Below are positions 35,084-43,329 of a DNA stretch of 64,000 bases, in pieces. The translations under genes and the position numbers were made by a program. The stretch is from an uncultured Clostridia bacterium (GTDB lineage: Bacteria; Bacillota; Clostridia; Saccharofermentanales; Saccharofermentanaceae). Below the pieces are notes generated by a model. That model was not told the DNA's origin. It worked only from the letters and a program-made list of their open reading frames with translations, and ran no database searches. The stretch is from contig CAMIYM010000002.1 in the NCBI GenBank assembly GCA_946403085.1, positions 1 through 64,000 of the forward strand, given 5' to 3'. Within the stretch, counting starts at the first letter, position 1. Each line of letters begins with the position of its first letter.

Positions 35084-35899
35084 TCAGTCGGGCTTGGAAG
35101 CACAGACCAGGAAATGAGGACTCATGCCCATCATGGTCTCTTCATGCTCGGTTGCTCTGATGATCTCCAGGATCCTGCTGCGCCTGAATTCATCGTTCCA
35201 CTTCTCATTCAGTTCAGGAGTTATCCAGGAGCATCCTTCTACAGCGGCACTCTCCATAATACTGAATCCTGCCTCCGAGATCTCATCCCTAAGCCCGCCT
35301 ATCGTATGAAAATATGCATTTGAGATTATATACGGATATTCCGCAGGTTTTAAGTGTTCACCTGTATCCATCTCACGCTTGATCATGTTCATGTAAATAT
35401 CATCATCAAGAAAAACATTGTTTCCGTATACCGATAATGCCCATGTGGCAGAACTGAATTTGGATATTCCTGCAGCGATTAAGATACCGCCCGGTTTCAG
35501 AACGCGGTTTGCTTCAGACAGGACTCTCAATCTCTCATTCTTTTCGAGCAGGTGATACAAAGGTCCCATAAGAAGCACCATATCTGCACTGTTATCAGGT
35601 TTATCAACATCACGGGCATCACCGGCAAAAGCTTCATAAGGTATGGTCATATGTTCCTTTGCATATTCAACCGCAGCAGGAGCAAGCTCTATCAGTGAGA
35701 CTTCATGTCCCATACCGGCAAGCCATTCAGCGTACTTTCCTATACCGCCACCTATGTCATAGATCTTCAGTTGGCCCTTTAAATATCTCGAGATGATCTC
35801 TTTGGATCTGTAAAACTCGACTACACCGAGTCCGCGTTCCAAGCGGCCTATCTCGGCCCCGCCATTATAAAACTCATATACAGCTTCATTATTTTCCAT
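35084..35899 (-). CDS. class I SAM-dependent methyltransferase
   Basis: 271 residues. Motif I is IYDIGGGIGKYAEWLA, then SLIELAP (acidic motif II), GDARDVD and VLLMGPLYHL (motif IV), and ANRVLKPGG. The C-terminal third is a long insert that may hold the substrate. AAAGGA precedes the ATG. First of four tightly packed genes (methyltransferase, esterase, acyltransferase, DUF6320). Substrate unknown. Confidence 0.85.
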   Translation of the reverse strand: MENNEAVYEFYNGGAEIGRLERGLGVVEFYRSKEIISRYLKGQLKIYDIGGGIGKYAEWLAGMGHEVSLIELAPAAVEYAKEHMTIPYEAFAGDARDVDKPDNSADMVLLMGPLYHLLEKNERLRVLSEANRVLKPGGILIAAGISKFSSATWALSVYGNNVFLDDDIYMNMIKREMDTGEHLKPAEYPYIISNAYFHTIGGLRDEISEAGFSIMESAAVEGCSWITPELNEKWNDEFRRSRILEIIRATEHEETMMGMSPHFLVCASKPD

Positions 35900-35930
35900 A
35901 TTATCTGTCCTTTTGGTTATGCTGACTGTG

Positions 35931-36476
35931 TCAGTCCGTAAGCATTTTCATAACATTTTCTCTGAGTTCTTTATGGTTTTCCAAGATATATTTCCTGACC
36001 TGATCACCTTCAGAACTGCTGACAGCGACACTGCTCGTGCCCCCGTTCTCGGTGCTGTAGTACGTAAGGGAAACTTCTGAATATATAATTACATTCTCTT
36101 CACGATAGTACATCATGTAAGCGATCATGTCATACGTACCGGGCTCTCTGCAAATATACCAGTTCGTACCGGACTGGCTCTCGCCATCATCAGTGTTATA
36201 GTAATATTTCTTCCACTTCTTAAAGTATTCCTTGGCAACAGACGAAGATTCAAACACCATATATTTCATCTGTTGATCTATCCCGCTTTTTCTCCCGCTA
36301 TAGTAAACATCGATATAGCTGAAATCATCAAGTTCACGCCAACCGTCCAACTCTCTCGAATGCCAGCCGGAATACTTATCTTTGTCGATCTTCAGGTCAT
36401 CAAGGTCGTATTTTGCCGCGCATGACGACAGGAGAACAGCGAATAACATAGTAATAACCACAAGTACCTTTTTCAT
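35931..36476 (-). CDS. lipoprotein of unknown function
   Basis: 181 residues; signal peptide ending at lipobox LLSSC (Cys 19). The mature part is rich in Tyr and Lys with many predicted strands (DDFSYIDVYYSG, VIIYSEVSLTYYS) and resembles small secreted domains without a known family. GAGGGGA precedes the ATG. It sits between the reductase and methyltransferase genes on the same strand, with gaps of 43 and 31 bases, so operon membership is possible. Confidence 0.7.
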   Translation of the reverse strand: MKKVLVVITMLFAVLLSSCAAKYDLDDLKIDKDKYSGWHSRELDGWRELDDFSYIDVYYSGRKSGIDQQMKYMVFESSSVAKEYFKKWKKYYYNTDDGESQSGTNWYICREPGTYDMIAYMMYYREENVIIYSEVSLTYYSTENGGTSSVAVSSSEGDQVRKYILENHKELRENVMKMLTD

Positions 36477-36519
36477 GACTTATCCCCTCTCTGATACAAA
36501 CAGCTTTGGTTTCCCCGTT

Positions 36520-37065
36520 TTAAATATTTCCGCAGAAATCTATTATCTCCTGTCTCCTGGGTCCGACCTGTTCTTTGTATTCAATGGATGTCAGGCCAAG
36601 ATGTCCTGAGCACTCGATCTCGAGATGACCGTAAAAGTGCTCTATGCTTCCGATAAGTCTCTCACATTCCGGCATGTTCGGACCGGTCCTTAAAGCGACG
36701 GCATATCCTTTCTTCCCGGGCTTAATCGCAGCATGCGGTTCATGCGTATTGCACCACGGGGTTACCCTGTCTATGAACGATTTAAACTGTCCCGGAATGT
36801 CGGCCCAGTACGAAGGCGCTACCGACACGATAATGTCAGCATTATCGAACTCATTCATTACGTCCCTTATCACCTGGGCATCACTCATGACACACGAAGC
36901 AGTCTTATGACATGCTCTGCATCCTCTGCAAAAGGAAAACTCATAATCATCAATACAAATGCACTTAGTATCGTATCTGGAGCGTAGTTCATCCGCGATG
37001 ATCTTTACAATCTCAGCCGTTGCACCTGTCCTGACCGGACTGCAATTAATTATCAGTGCTTTCAT
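36520..37065 (-). CDS. flavodoxin-like NAD(P)H-dependent FMN reductase
   Basis: 181 residues. Starts KALIINCSPVRTGATAEI, the phosphate-binding loop for FMN, then CRGCRACHKTASC, the Cys cluster of iron-sulphur-flavoprotein-like reductases, and VSVAPSYWADIPGQFKSFID. It likely uses FMN to reduce quinones or similar acceptors in the cytoplasm. A GGGGGGA site precedes the ATG. Divergent from the FkbM gene across 186 bases. Confidence 0.85.
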   Translation of the reverse strand: MKALIINCSPVRTGATAEIVKIIADELRSRYDTKCICIDDYEFSFCRGCRACHKTASCVMSDAQVIRDVMNEFDNADIIVSVAPSYWADIPGQFKSFIDRVTPWCNTHEPHAAIKPGKKGYAVALRTGPNMPECERLIGSIEHFYGHLEIECSGHLGLTSIEYKEQVGPRRQEIIDFCGNI

Positions 37066-37125
37066 TTGTATCCCCCCTTTTACAATTACGTGTGCGTGAT
37101 GCGTATTATCCCTTTGACTAATAAT

Positions 37126-37142
37126 TATACCATTCCGGTATA
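37126..37142. promoter_or_regulatory. inverted repeat between divergent genes
   Basis: TATACC-ATTCC-GGTATA in the spacer between the FMN reductase (minus) and FkbM (plus) genes, next to a TTGACT (37114). A possible operator for one or both genes. Confidence 0.35.
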
Positions 37143-37251
37143 TAACTTCAGATAATAAGGGAGCTTTTGTCGCGGACCTGATTCCCGGTTTTTGAAAGAG
37201 GCAAAGTAAGTGTTAGTATGTTATGGAATTATTCACAGTGAGGATAAAGGA

Positions 37252-38424
37252 ATGAGTATATCTGAAAAGCGTATTGAATATGGAACAGACAAGTCTGCCG
37301 ACAAGCAAAAAGCTCTTAGGCAATCCGGTAATATGAATGCTGATTTTCTTGAGATGGCGCGAAATGTATATGCACATCTTAACGACGAGATATCAAAGAA
37401 GATCTTCGAGGCCAGGCTCTTATATGCCTCCACGGGAGATCTGGGTTATATCACAGGCCTTGAGTCAAAGTACAGGAATCTTAACAGCGACATGCAGGTG
37501 TATGTCGAGAAGATACAGAAGGGCACGCACTGCCTTATCTATGGTGCAGGACGCGCAGGACACTATCTTGCCGGAAGATTCAAGCAGTTTGGCGTAAAGG
37601 TCGATGCATTCATCGATCCGGACGAGAGCTTAGGACCTGTAGATAACGGAACGGGGATCAAGATCATTACCGAGAAAGAGCTTAATGAGAATAAAACTCT
37701 TTATGCAGGTAAGACATTCGTCATTTCCTATTCAGTGAAGTCAGCTGCTAACGAGGTCAGGAAGCGTCTTATCGAGGATACCGGAATAAGCGAAAAGAAC
37801 ATCTGCATGGGGATCTTCGATTGGCGCAACAACCAGGGACAGTATTTCGATTATTTCGAGGCGAAAGAGAACGAAGTCTTTGTAGACTGCGGCTGCTTTG
37901 ACGGAGCTACATGCTACAACTTCGCAGGCTGGTGCGGCCATAAAGGCTTTGACCATATTTATTCTTTTGAAGCTGATCCGAAGAATTATGAGAAAAGCAA
38001 GGAAGCTCTTGCGGCACTTGGGAAATGCGACCTGTTCCCCTACGGCACTTCAGATGTTAATAAGAAGGTATATTTCGCTGCAGATGCTTTTGAGACTTCA
38101 TGCATCATAAGCAAAGAAGAAGCGGAAAAGAGGAACTTCGAAGGCGTAGAAGAGATCGAGACAAGAGCTCTTGATGATGTCCTCGAGGGCAAGCGGGTCA
38201 CTTTCATTAAAATGGATATCGAAGGTGCTGAGTATGAAGCATTACTCGGCGCACGTAAACTCATTATGGAAAACCGTCCGAGAATGGCAATTTCCGTTTA
38301 CCACAAGTTCGAAGATTTTGTTACATTAGCAGACTTGATTCTCAGGATGGATCCCGACTATAAGATCGCCTTCAGACACTATGGCTTTGATGATCTGGAG
38401 ACGGTTATGTATGCTGAGATCTAA
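37252..38424 (+). CDS. FkbM family methyltransferase
   Basis: 390 residues. The N-terminal third is helical; a Rossmann-like stretch follows (LIYGAGRAGHYLAGRF, about residues 95-110); the C-terminal half is an FkbM-type SAM methyltransferase (VFVDCGCFDGATC, YSFEADPKNYEKSK, FIKMDIEGAEYEAL). FkbM enzymes methylate sugar or polyketide hydroxyls. ATG 37252 has GAGGA seven bases upstream; the longer frame from 37210 has none. The fused nucleotide-binding part is seen in glycan-modifying relatives. Stands alone. Confidence 0.85.
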   Translation: MSISEKRIEYGTDKSADKQKALRQSGNMNADFLEMARNVYAHLNDEISKKIFEARLLYASTGDLGYITGLESKYRNLNSDMQVYVEKIQKGTHCLIYGAGRAGHYLAGRFKQFGVKVDAFIDPDESLGPVDNGTGIKIITEKELNENKTLYAGKTFVISYSVKSAANEVRKRLIEDTGISEKNICMGIFDWRNNQGQYFDYFEAKENEVFVDCGCFDGATCYNFAGWCGHKGFDHIYSFEADPKNYEKSKEALAALGKCDLFPYGTSDVNKKVYFAADAFETSCIISKEEAEKRNFEGVEEIETRALDDVLEGKRVTFIKMDIEGAEYEALLGARKLIMENRPRMAISVYHKFEDFVTLADLILRMDPDYKIAFRHYGFDDLETVMYAEI

Positions 38425-38581
38425 GGACAGTCTTTGCTTCGTCTATCCTGACGGATAAGTTCGTCCCTGTGGAAATCAACATAATCAAATTCATTCCCGC
38501 ATACATTCCGCAAATTTGATATTGAAAGAATTGTTGATTTGATGTAATGTCGCATTATTTTAATTTCGAAGGATATAAATA

Positions 38582-39643
38582 ATGAAGAAAACCATCATTT
38601 CGCTGCTCCTGACTGCCATATTCGCAGTATCTATTTCCGGATGTGGCGCAAATACAAATATACCGTCAGAGACCACGGCTCAGACCACCACCGTGGAAAC
38701 GACATCTGAACCCACTACCACAGAGACGACAGAGGATCCCAGAGGTCACTATGAATTCAAGCCGGTCGTAATGTCTTCTATCTTCAAGGACATAATGGGC
38801 GAGGATATGTGCTGGGCATATACCAACTATATCAATGCCGTAATGGCCAAAGAGGATTCATTCGAGGTAAAGAGTGTCCATGATTATGACTGGATGATCG
38901 GCCAGTTTCCCAGTCAATTCCACCCGCTCTACTTTGTTTATACTGAATCGAATTACGACGGAGCGTATAAAAACGGAAGAGCCACTTTCCAGTATAAGAT
39001 CTCCAAGGAAGAACTTGCAGCCAAGGAGACTGAATTCGAGAAGATAGTAACGGATATCCTCAATGAGAATCTGCGCGATGACTATTCGGATTTTGAAAAG
39101 GTCCTGGCGTTATATCTTTACTTTGCAGAGAATTATACCTACGACTATGATGCTCTGGAATTAGACCCGATCGAAGCAGATAAGAAGCTTTCCTCTTACA
39201 GGTTCTTTTTTGACAAGAAGGGCATCTGTTTTGAATGTTCAGGTGCATATAACTTCCTGTTGCTCCAGGCCGGAGTAGACTGCACATCCGGAGGAGGCTA
39301 TTCTCATGCAGGCAAAGATGGTCATGCATGGTCTTACGTAACCATAAACGGGAAGAATTATCATGTCGATCCGACGTGGGTCATGGGGAAACCCGGTGAC
39401 CTATCATATCTCATGATGACCGACAGCAAGCGCGAACAGGAAGGCGAATTCAAGAAGAGTGAGATGAGCATCGGCTGCCATTACAAGGAAGATCATAATG
39501 GCGACAAGTACAATGCTGATGACGATTTTTTCGCTCCGCTCTGGGGTGGAACTCTTACCTCGTGGGATTACAAGAAGAATATCATTTACTACATTGATAA
39601 AGACGGCAACGAAGCCACATTCGATTACTCAAAATTCGGTTAA
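38582..39643 (+). CDS. lipoprotein with transglutaminase-like domain
   Basis: 353 residues. Lipobox SISGC (Cys 21), then a Thr/Glu-rich linker (25-52), an N-terminal domain, and a transglutaminase-like core with triad C219 (FECSGAY), H248 (DGHAWSYV) and D263 (HVDPTW). This fold in secreted bacterial proteins is usually a cysteine protease or peptidase. AAGGA lies nine bases before the ATG. It overlaps the convergent hydrolase gene by four bases. Confidence 0.85.
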   Translation: MKKTIISLLLTAIFAVSISGCGANTNIPSETTAQTTTVETTSEPTTTETTEDPRGHYEFKPVVMSSIFKDIMGEDMCWAYTNYINAVMAKEDSFEVKSVHDYDWMIGQFPSQFHPLYFVYTESNYDGAYKNGRATFQYKISKEELAAKETEFEKIVTDILNENLRDDYSDFEKVLALYLYFAENYTYDYDALELDPIEADKKLSSYRFFFDKKGICFECSGAYNFLLLQAGVDCTSGGGYSHAGKDGHAWSYVTINGKNYHVDPTWVMGKPGDLSYLMMTDSKREQEGEFKKSEMSIGCHYKEDHNGDKYNADDDFFAPLWGGTLTSWDYKKNIIYYIDKDGNEATFDYSKFG

Positions 39644-40731
39644 GAATTCTCGAGCAGATTGTAGATACCGTCTTCTGACAGAACACCACGCTTAAGATTG
39701 GCCGGCAGAAGGCCTGCTTCGTCAAGCCCGAAGTCAAATTTCCAATCTTCGCTTGTATAGTAAGCTTCAAGCTTTGTCCTGTCTTCCGGAGTGCCTTCAC
39801 CTGCACTTATCTTGTCGAAAAGAACTTCCATTTCCTCAATACGCTTAAAGGCATTCTTTTCCTTCTGGCCGATGCCGAGGATGTTCTTTTCCATGCTCTC
39901 CAGAAGGTCATGCGAATCGTCTTCGATGTGCGCCAGATATGTGATTACCAGGCCTTTCTGTGGAAGCACATAACACTTCTGTTTCCACTTGCCGACAATT
40001 GAGAATCCGCCTCTGTATCTCCAGGTATAGAATCCGTAACCGCCTTCCTTATTCATCTGCTGAGTTGATGTCGCAAGGCTGACATACTCTTCCGAAACGA
40101 TTCGTTTGCCGTTATAGACACCTTTGTTATAAAGGAGCAAGCCGAATTTACTCATGTCATGCACAGACAGGAGCATATGCGAAGCCCCGTAGAAATATCC
40201 TTCCGGTGCTCTCCCGTACTTAAATGAAGTTATGTCCATGGGGGCGAATATCCGCTTCTCTATGAATTCTCCCAGGTCGCTTCCTAAGATCTCAGTAAGA
40301 GCGACACCTATCAGGAAGGGAGAGATATTACTGTAATCGAATTCTATCCTGTCAGGATCTTCGATCTCACACGCAAGTGAGAAATCAAGCCAGTTAGGAG
40401 CGCCATCCGGTCTGAAAGGGAAGCCTTTTACAGCCATCGTGAGAAGCCGTCTGACACTTATCTTCTTAAAGCAATCGTATTGCTTCTGAGGAAGAGCTCT
40501 GCACTTATCTTCAGGAAGATAATCAAGGATCGGACGTTCAAGATCAATCAGGCCTTCATCGTATACGATACCGACTGCAACTGACAGAACCGTCTTTGTC
40601 GCAGAATAGATCTCGTGAAGTCCTGTAGTATCGCCGTAACTGTGCTTAAGCTCACCATTCTGATAGACTTCCGCGCCGAACACATTCCAGTTATTGTCCG
40701 TTATATCTTTTACGAAACGGTCAAAGTCCAT
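39640..40731 (-). CDS. beta-lactamase-fold serine hydrolase fused to DUF4298
   Basis: 363 residues. The class C beta-lactamase/esterase fold has SATK (S43, K46) and YSN (133-135). From about residue 290 the chain continues as a complete DUF4298 domain: FKRIEEMEVLFD, then the signature DEAGLLPANLKRGVLSEDG at the end, normally a free-standing protein of about 90 residues. There is no signal peptide, so it is probably a cytoplasmic esterase or peptidase rather than an antibiotic-resistance enzyme. AAGGAG lies ten bases before the ATG. Confidence 0.85.
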   Translation of the reverse strand: MDFDRFVKDITDNNWNVFGAEVYQNGELKHSYGDTTGLHEIYSATKTVLSVAVGIVYDEGLIDLERPILDYLPEDKCRALPQKQYDCFKKISVRRLLTMAVKGFPFRPDGAPNWLDFSLACEIEDPDRIEFDYSNISPFLIGVALTEILGSDLGEFIEKRIFAPMDITSFKYGRAPEGYFYGASHMLLSVHDMSKFGLLLYNKGVYNGKRIVSEEYVSLATSTQQMNKEGGYGFYTWRYRGGFSIVGKWKQKCYVLPQKGLVITYLAHIEDDSHDLLESMEKNILGIGQKEKNAFKRIEEMEVLFDKISAGEGTPEDRTKLEAYYTSEDWKFDFGLDEAGLLPANLKRGVLSEDGIYNLLENS

Positions 40732-40751
40732 ATATGCTTTTCTCCTTCTGA

Positions 40752-41627
40752 TCAGACGGCCGGATTAATATCCTTCAAAAATGTTTTTATCTCCGCACTC
40801 ATCTCATCGCTCTTATAATAATGCAGATAATGTCCGCAATCATAGCGGATCAGCCCGGCATCTAATTCCTTTGCAAGTTTCTCCTGATCCTGTATCCAGT
40901 TTCTGAATGTCTGCTTGCCGTTCGAACAGAATAATAAAGCAGGACATCTTACCGGTCCATGTTCACCAACAAACAAAGCATTTTCTCTTACATGCTCAGC
41001 CTCTCTGAAAAAGCAATCATTAAAAGCATTGCGCTTCCTCAGGAGCTTTATCTGCCTTATATCATTTTCGCTTAATGTATCGTTGTGCGGAATGGTGGAC
41101 AACATATAAAGCTTGAGTTTTTTAAGTGTGCACATCGTCTTGATCCTGCTTTTAACATCCTGCTCAGTCCATTCCGCATACGAGATGTGGGAAGTCATAT
41201 CCAGACCTATCAGAGCACTGATCTCTTCCGGATGCATCTGTATCCACCTTATCGCTTCTATTCCTCCCATGGAATGAGGCAGAAGGACAAAGGGTCCTTT
41301 TTCGCCAAGTTTTTCCAGAGCCTCTCTCTGAGTATTCACGAGAGAATCGATATCACATGGTGCATCCCAAATATCTGAATACCCGTATCCGAACTTCTCT
41401 GTTACTATTATCCGGAAATCGTCTTTCAGCTTCTCGTAAAGGATCTTAAAATCATATGCGGGCGCCACAGTGCTAGAACCCGACATGAATACAAGCTTTG
41501 GCTTATCAGGATCGCCCGTCCTGAACACATGGATCTTGTGATTATTAACTTCCACCAGCTCACCGGCTGCTTTGATCTGTTCTGTATTCTTCATAGTTAG
41601 ACAGTTTTCTTTTTCCCTTATCTTCAT
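40752..41627 (-). CDS. alpha/beta hydrolase
   Basis: 291 residues. Nucleophile Ser 119 in LLPHSMGG, with VFMSGSSTVAP in the oxyanion position and the C-terminal His in CGHYLHYY. There is no signal peptide. Close to many Clostridia hydrolases of unknown substrate. Its ATG directly follows the stop of the dihydrouridine synthase gene, so the two are translationally coupled; ATG 41594 is an alternative start closer to the conserved region. Confidence 0.85.
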   Translation of the reverse strand: MKIREKENCLTMKNTEQIKAAGELVEVNNHKIHVFRTGDPDKPKLVFMSGSSTVAPAYDFKILYEKLKDDFRIIVTEKFGYGYSDIWDAPCDIDSLVNTQREALEKLGEKGPFVLLPHSMGGIEAIRWIQMHPEEISALIGLDMTSHISYAEWTEQDVKSRIKTMCTLKKLKLYMLSTIPHNDTLSENDIRQIKLLRKRNAFNDCFFREAEHVRENALFVGEHGPVRCPALLFCSNGKQTFRNWIQDQEKLAKELDAGLIRYDCGHYLHYYKSDEMSAEIKTFLKDINPAV

Positions 41628-42569
41628 TTACTTCAAAAGAAGCTTGCTATAAACGATATCTTCATATTCAGCGCACTTCTTCGTCTTAAGAAGCTTCTTT
41701 ATATCACGGCTGTTATCTTCAAACATAACTGCCCAGTAACTCCAGAGTTCCTTCATCTTATAAAGGACATTTATATCAGGCGACATGACCTTCTGATACT
41801 CATGGTACAGGGTGTCATGAAAGAGCCTGAATCTTTCAGGATCACTTCCCGCATCTGAACCGCCGAGCTTATCCGCGAGCAAAGGATCTGAGATCAGACC
41901 ACGTCCAATCATTACGGGATCAAGCTTAGTGTTGAAGCTCGCGCACAGTTCATCATAACCTTTAAGAGTCCTGATATCACCGTTATATACGAGTGGGCAT
42001 TTCACATGTTCCAAAGCATATGCGAAAAACTCTTTCCTGGGTTCTCCCTTATAAAAGTCTCCCCGTATCCTCGGATGAACGATGAGTTCGCTTACGGGAT
42101 AACCATTAAATATCTCTGCAAGATCGTAGAATTCTTCCGGAGAGTAGTAGCCTAATCTCGTCTTGATGGAGATCTTAGTTCCTTCTGATTCAGAATAGGC
42201 ATATATGTCATCCAGAAACTTCTGAAGATCCGTAGTCTGAGGCAGGAATCCTGCACCTTTGCCTTTTGCACATACGGTTCCTGAAGGACATCCGAGATTA
42301 AGATTGATCTCGTTATAACCGATCTTCTTCAATTCTATCGCTGCTTCAATAAAGTGTTCCGATCTGCACGTAAGTATCTGCGGAATCAGATTGATCCCGT
42401 GGTTGTTCTCAGGTGTCAGGTCCTTCATCTCCCTGGGTGTCAACGGACATTTCTCGGAAGGCGAGATAAAGGGCGCAAAAAACTTGTCGATATGACCATA
42501 GATTTCATTGAAAGCGTTGCGGAATATATAACCTGTAATGCCTTCAAGCGGCGCGAAATAGATATTCAT
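41628..42569 (-). CDS. tRNA-dihydrouridine synthase family protein
   Basis: 313 residues, the usual length. N-terminal YFAPLEGITGYIFRN, then INLNLGCPSGTVCAKGKGAG with catalytic Cys 100, and VYNGDIRTLKGYDEL and VMIGRGLISDP for FMN binding. It reduces uridine to dihydrouridine in tRNA using FMN and NADPH. The ribosome site is poor; the gene starts 19 bases after the XRE/zinc-ribbon gene and may be coupled to it. The exact Dus class is not certain. Confidence 0.9.
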   Translation of the reverse strand: MNIYFAPLEGITGYIFRNAFNEIYGHIDKFFAPFISPSEKCPLTPREMKDLTPENNHGINLIPQILTCRSEHFIEAAIELKKIGYNEINLNLGCPSGTVCAKGKGAGFLPQTTDLQKFLDDIYAYSESEGTKISIKTRLGYYSPEEFYDLAEIFNGYPVSELIVHPRIRGDFYKGEPRKEFFAYALEHVKCPLVYNGDIRTLKGYDELCASFNTKLDPVMIGRGLISDPLLADKLGGSDAGSDPERFRLFHDTLYHEYQKVMSPDINVLYKMKELWSYWAVMFEDNSRDIKKLLKTKKCAEYEDIVYSKLLLK

Positions 42570-42588
42570 CCGTTTTTCTGCTTAATGC

Positions 42589-43251
42589 TTATCTCCTGCA
42601 GCGTTTGACCAGCTCATCCGCATCTCTGTAGCCGGGGACTTTCACAAGTTCATTCAAAGCACTCTTATATGCCTTGTTATCAAAGAAATACTTGCCTCTG
42701 CAATAGACCTCAAGCTTTTCAGCTTCTTTCAGTCCCTCATCACAGATCTTAATGATCTCTGCGGATAATACATCATTAAACTTATTGCACTCTACTATAG
42801 CCTGACTGAACAGGAGCTTCGCTTCATCAGCTGAAGCCAGTACTGTCTTACCGTTCAATACCCTGCTGGCCTTGTTAACAGTCGCAATAACATGTGCATA
42901 CTTTGGATAGAGCTCTGCTACAGCCCACTTGTTTCCGCAGTTCGCGCACTTGCAGGTGGCAGCGGCATAGTCATACACAAGAGTTCCGCCACAAACCTTA
43001 CAGGTAAAAGACACCTTGTCAGATTTGGAATTCTTGCGGTAATCATCCGCTTCACCACCTAATATCGAATCTACAGGAACGTTGTAAAATTCTGCGATCT
43101 TTAATAACACTTTGTAATCCACCGGGAGACGCGCTGCCTCCCATTTATAGATGATGAGCTCCGGAACACCCAGCTCCATTGCGAGTGCCTCCTGAGTGAG
43201 CGAATGCTTTTCTCTAAGCTTCTTTAAATTCTCGGCAATCTTTGTATCCAT
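42589..43251 (-). CDS. XRE regulator with zinc ribbon
   Basis: 220 residues. Helix-turn-helix at 5-62 (LTQEALAMELGVPELIIYKW), then a zinc ribbon (CKVCGG and CKCANCGN, about 84-108), and a helical C-terminal half ending in a short repeat-like region (FFDNKAYKSALNELVKVPGY). AGGAG lies nine bases before the ATG. It precedes the dus and hydrolase genes in one run and may control them. Confidence 0.8.
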   Translation of the reverse strand: MDTKIAENLKKLREKHSLTQEALAMELGVPELIIYKWEAARLPVDYKVLLKIAEFYNVPVDSILGGEADDYRKNSKSDKVSFTCKVCGGTLVYDYAAATCKCANCGNKWAVAELYPKYAHVIATVNKASRVLNGKTVLASADEAKLLFSQAIVECNKFNDVLSAEIIKICDEGLKEAEKLEVYCRGKYFFDNKAYKSALNELVKVPGYRDADELVKRCRR

Positions 43252-43329
43252 TTTCGAATTCTCCTATCCCCTGTCTTATGACCATATAATATCGGAAAAC
43301 CGCTGATATTTGAACAGTTCAAGCACCGT

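Noticed and set aside
39640..40731. Serine hydrolase as an antibiotic-resistance beta-lactamase
   Set aside because: No signal peptide, and the DUF4298 fusion and overall pattern fit cytoplasmic esterase-like members.
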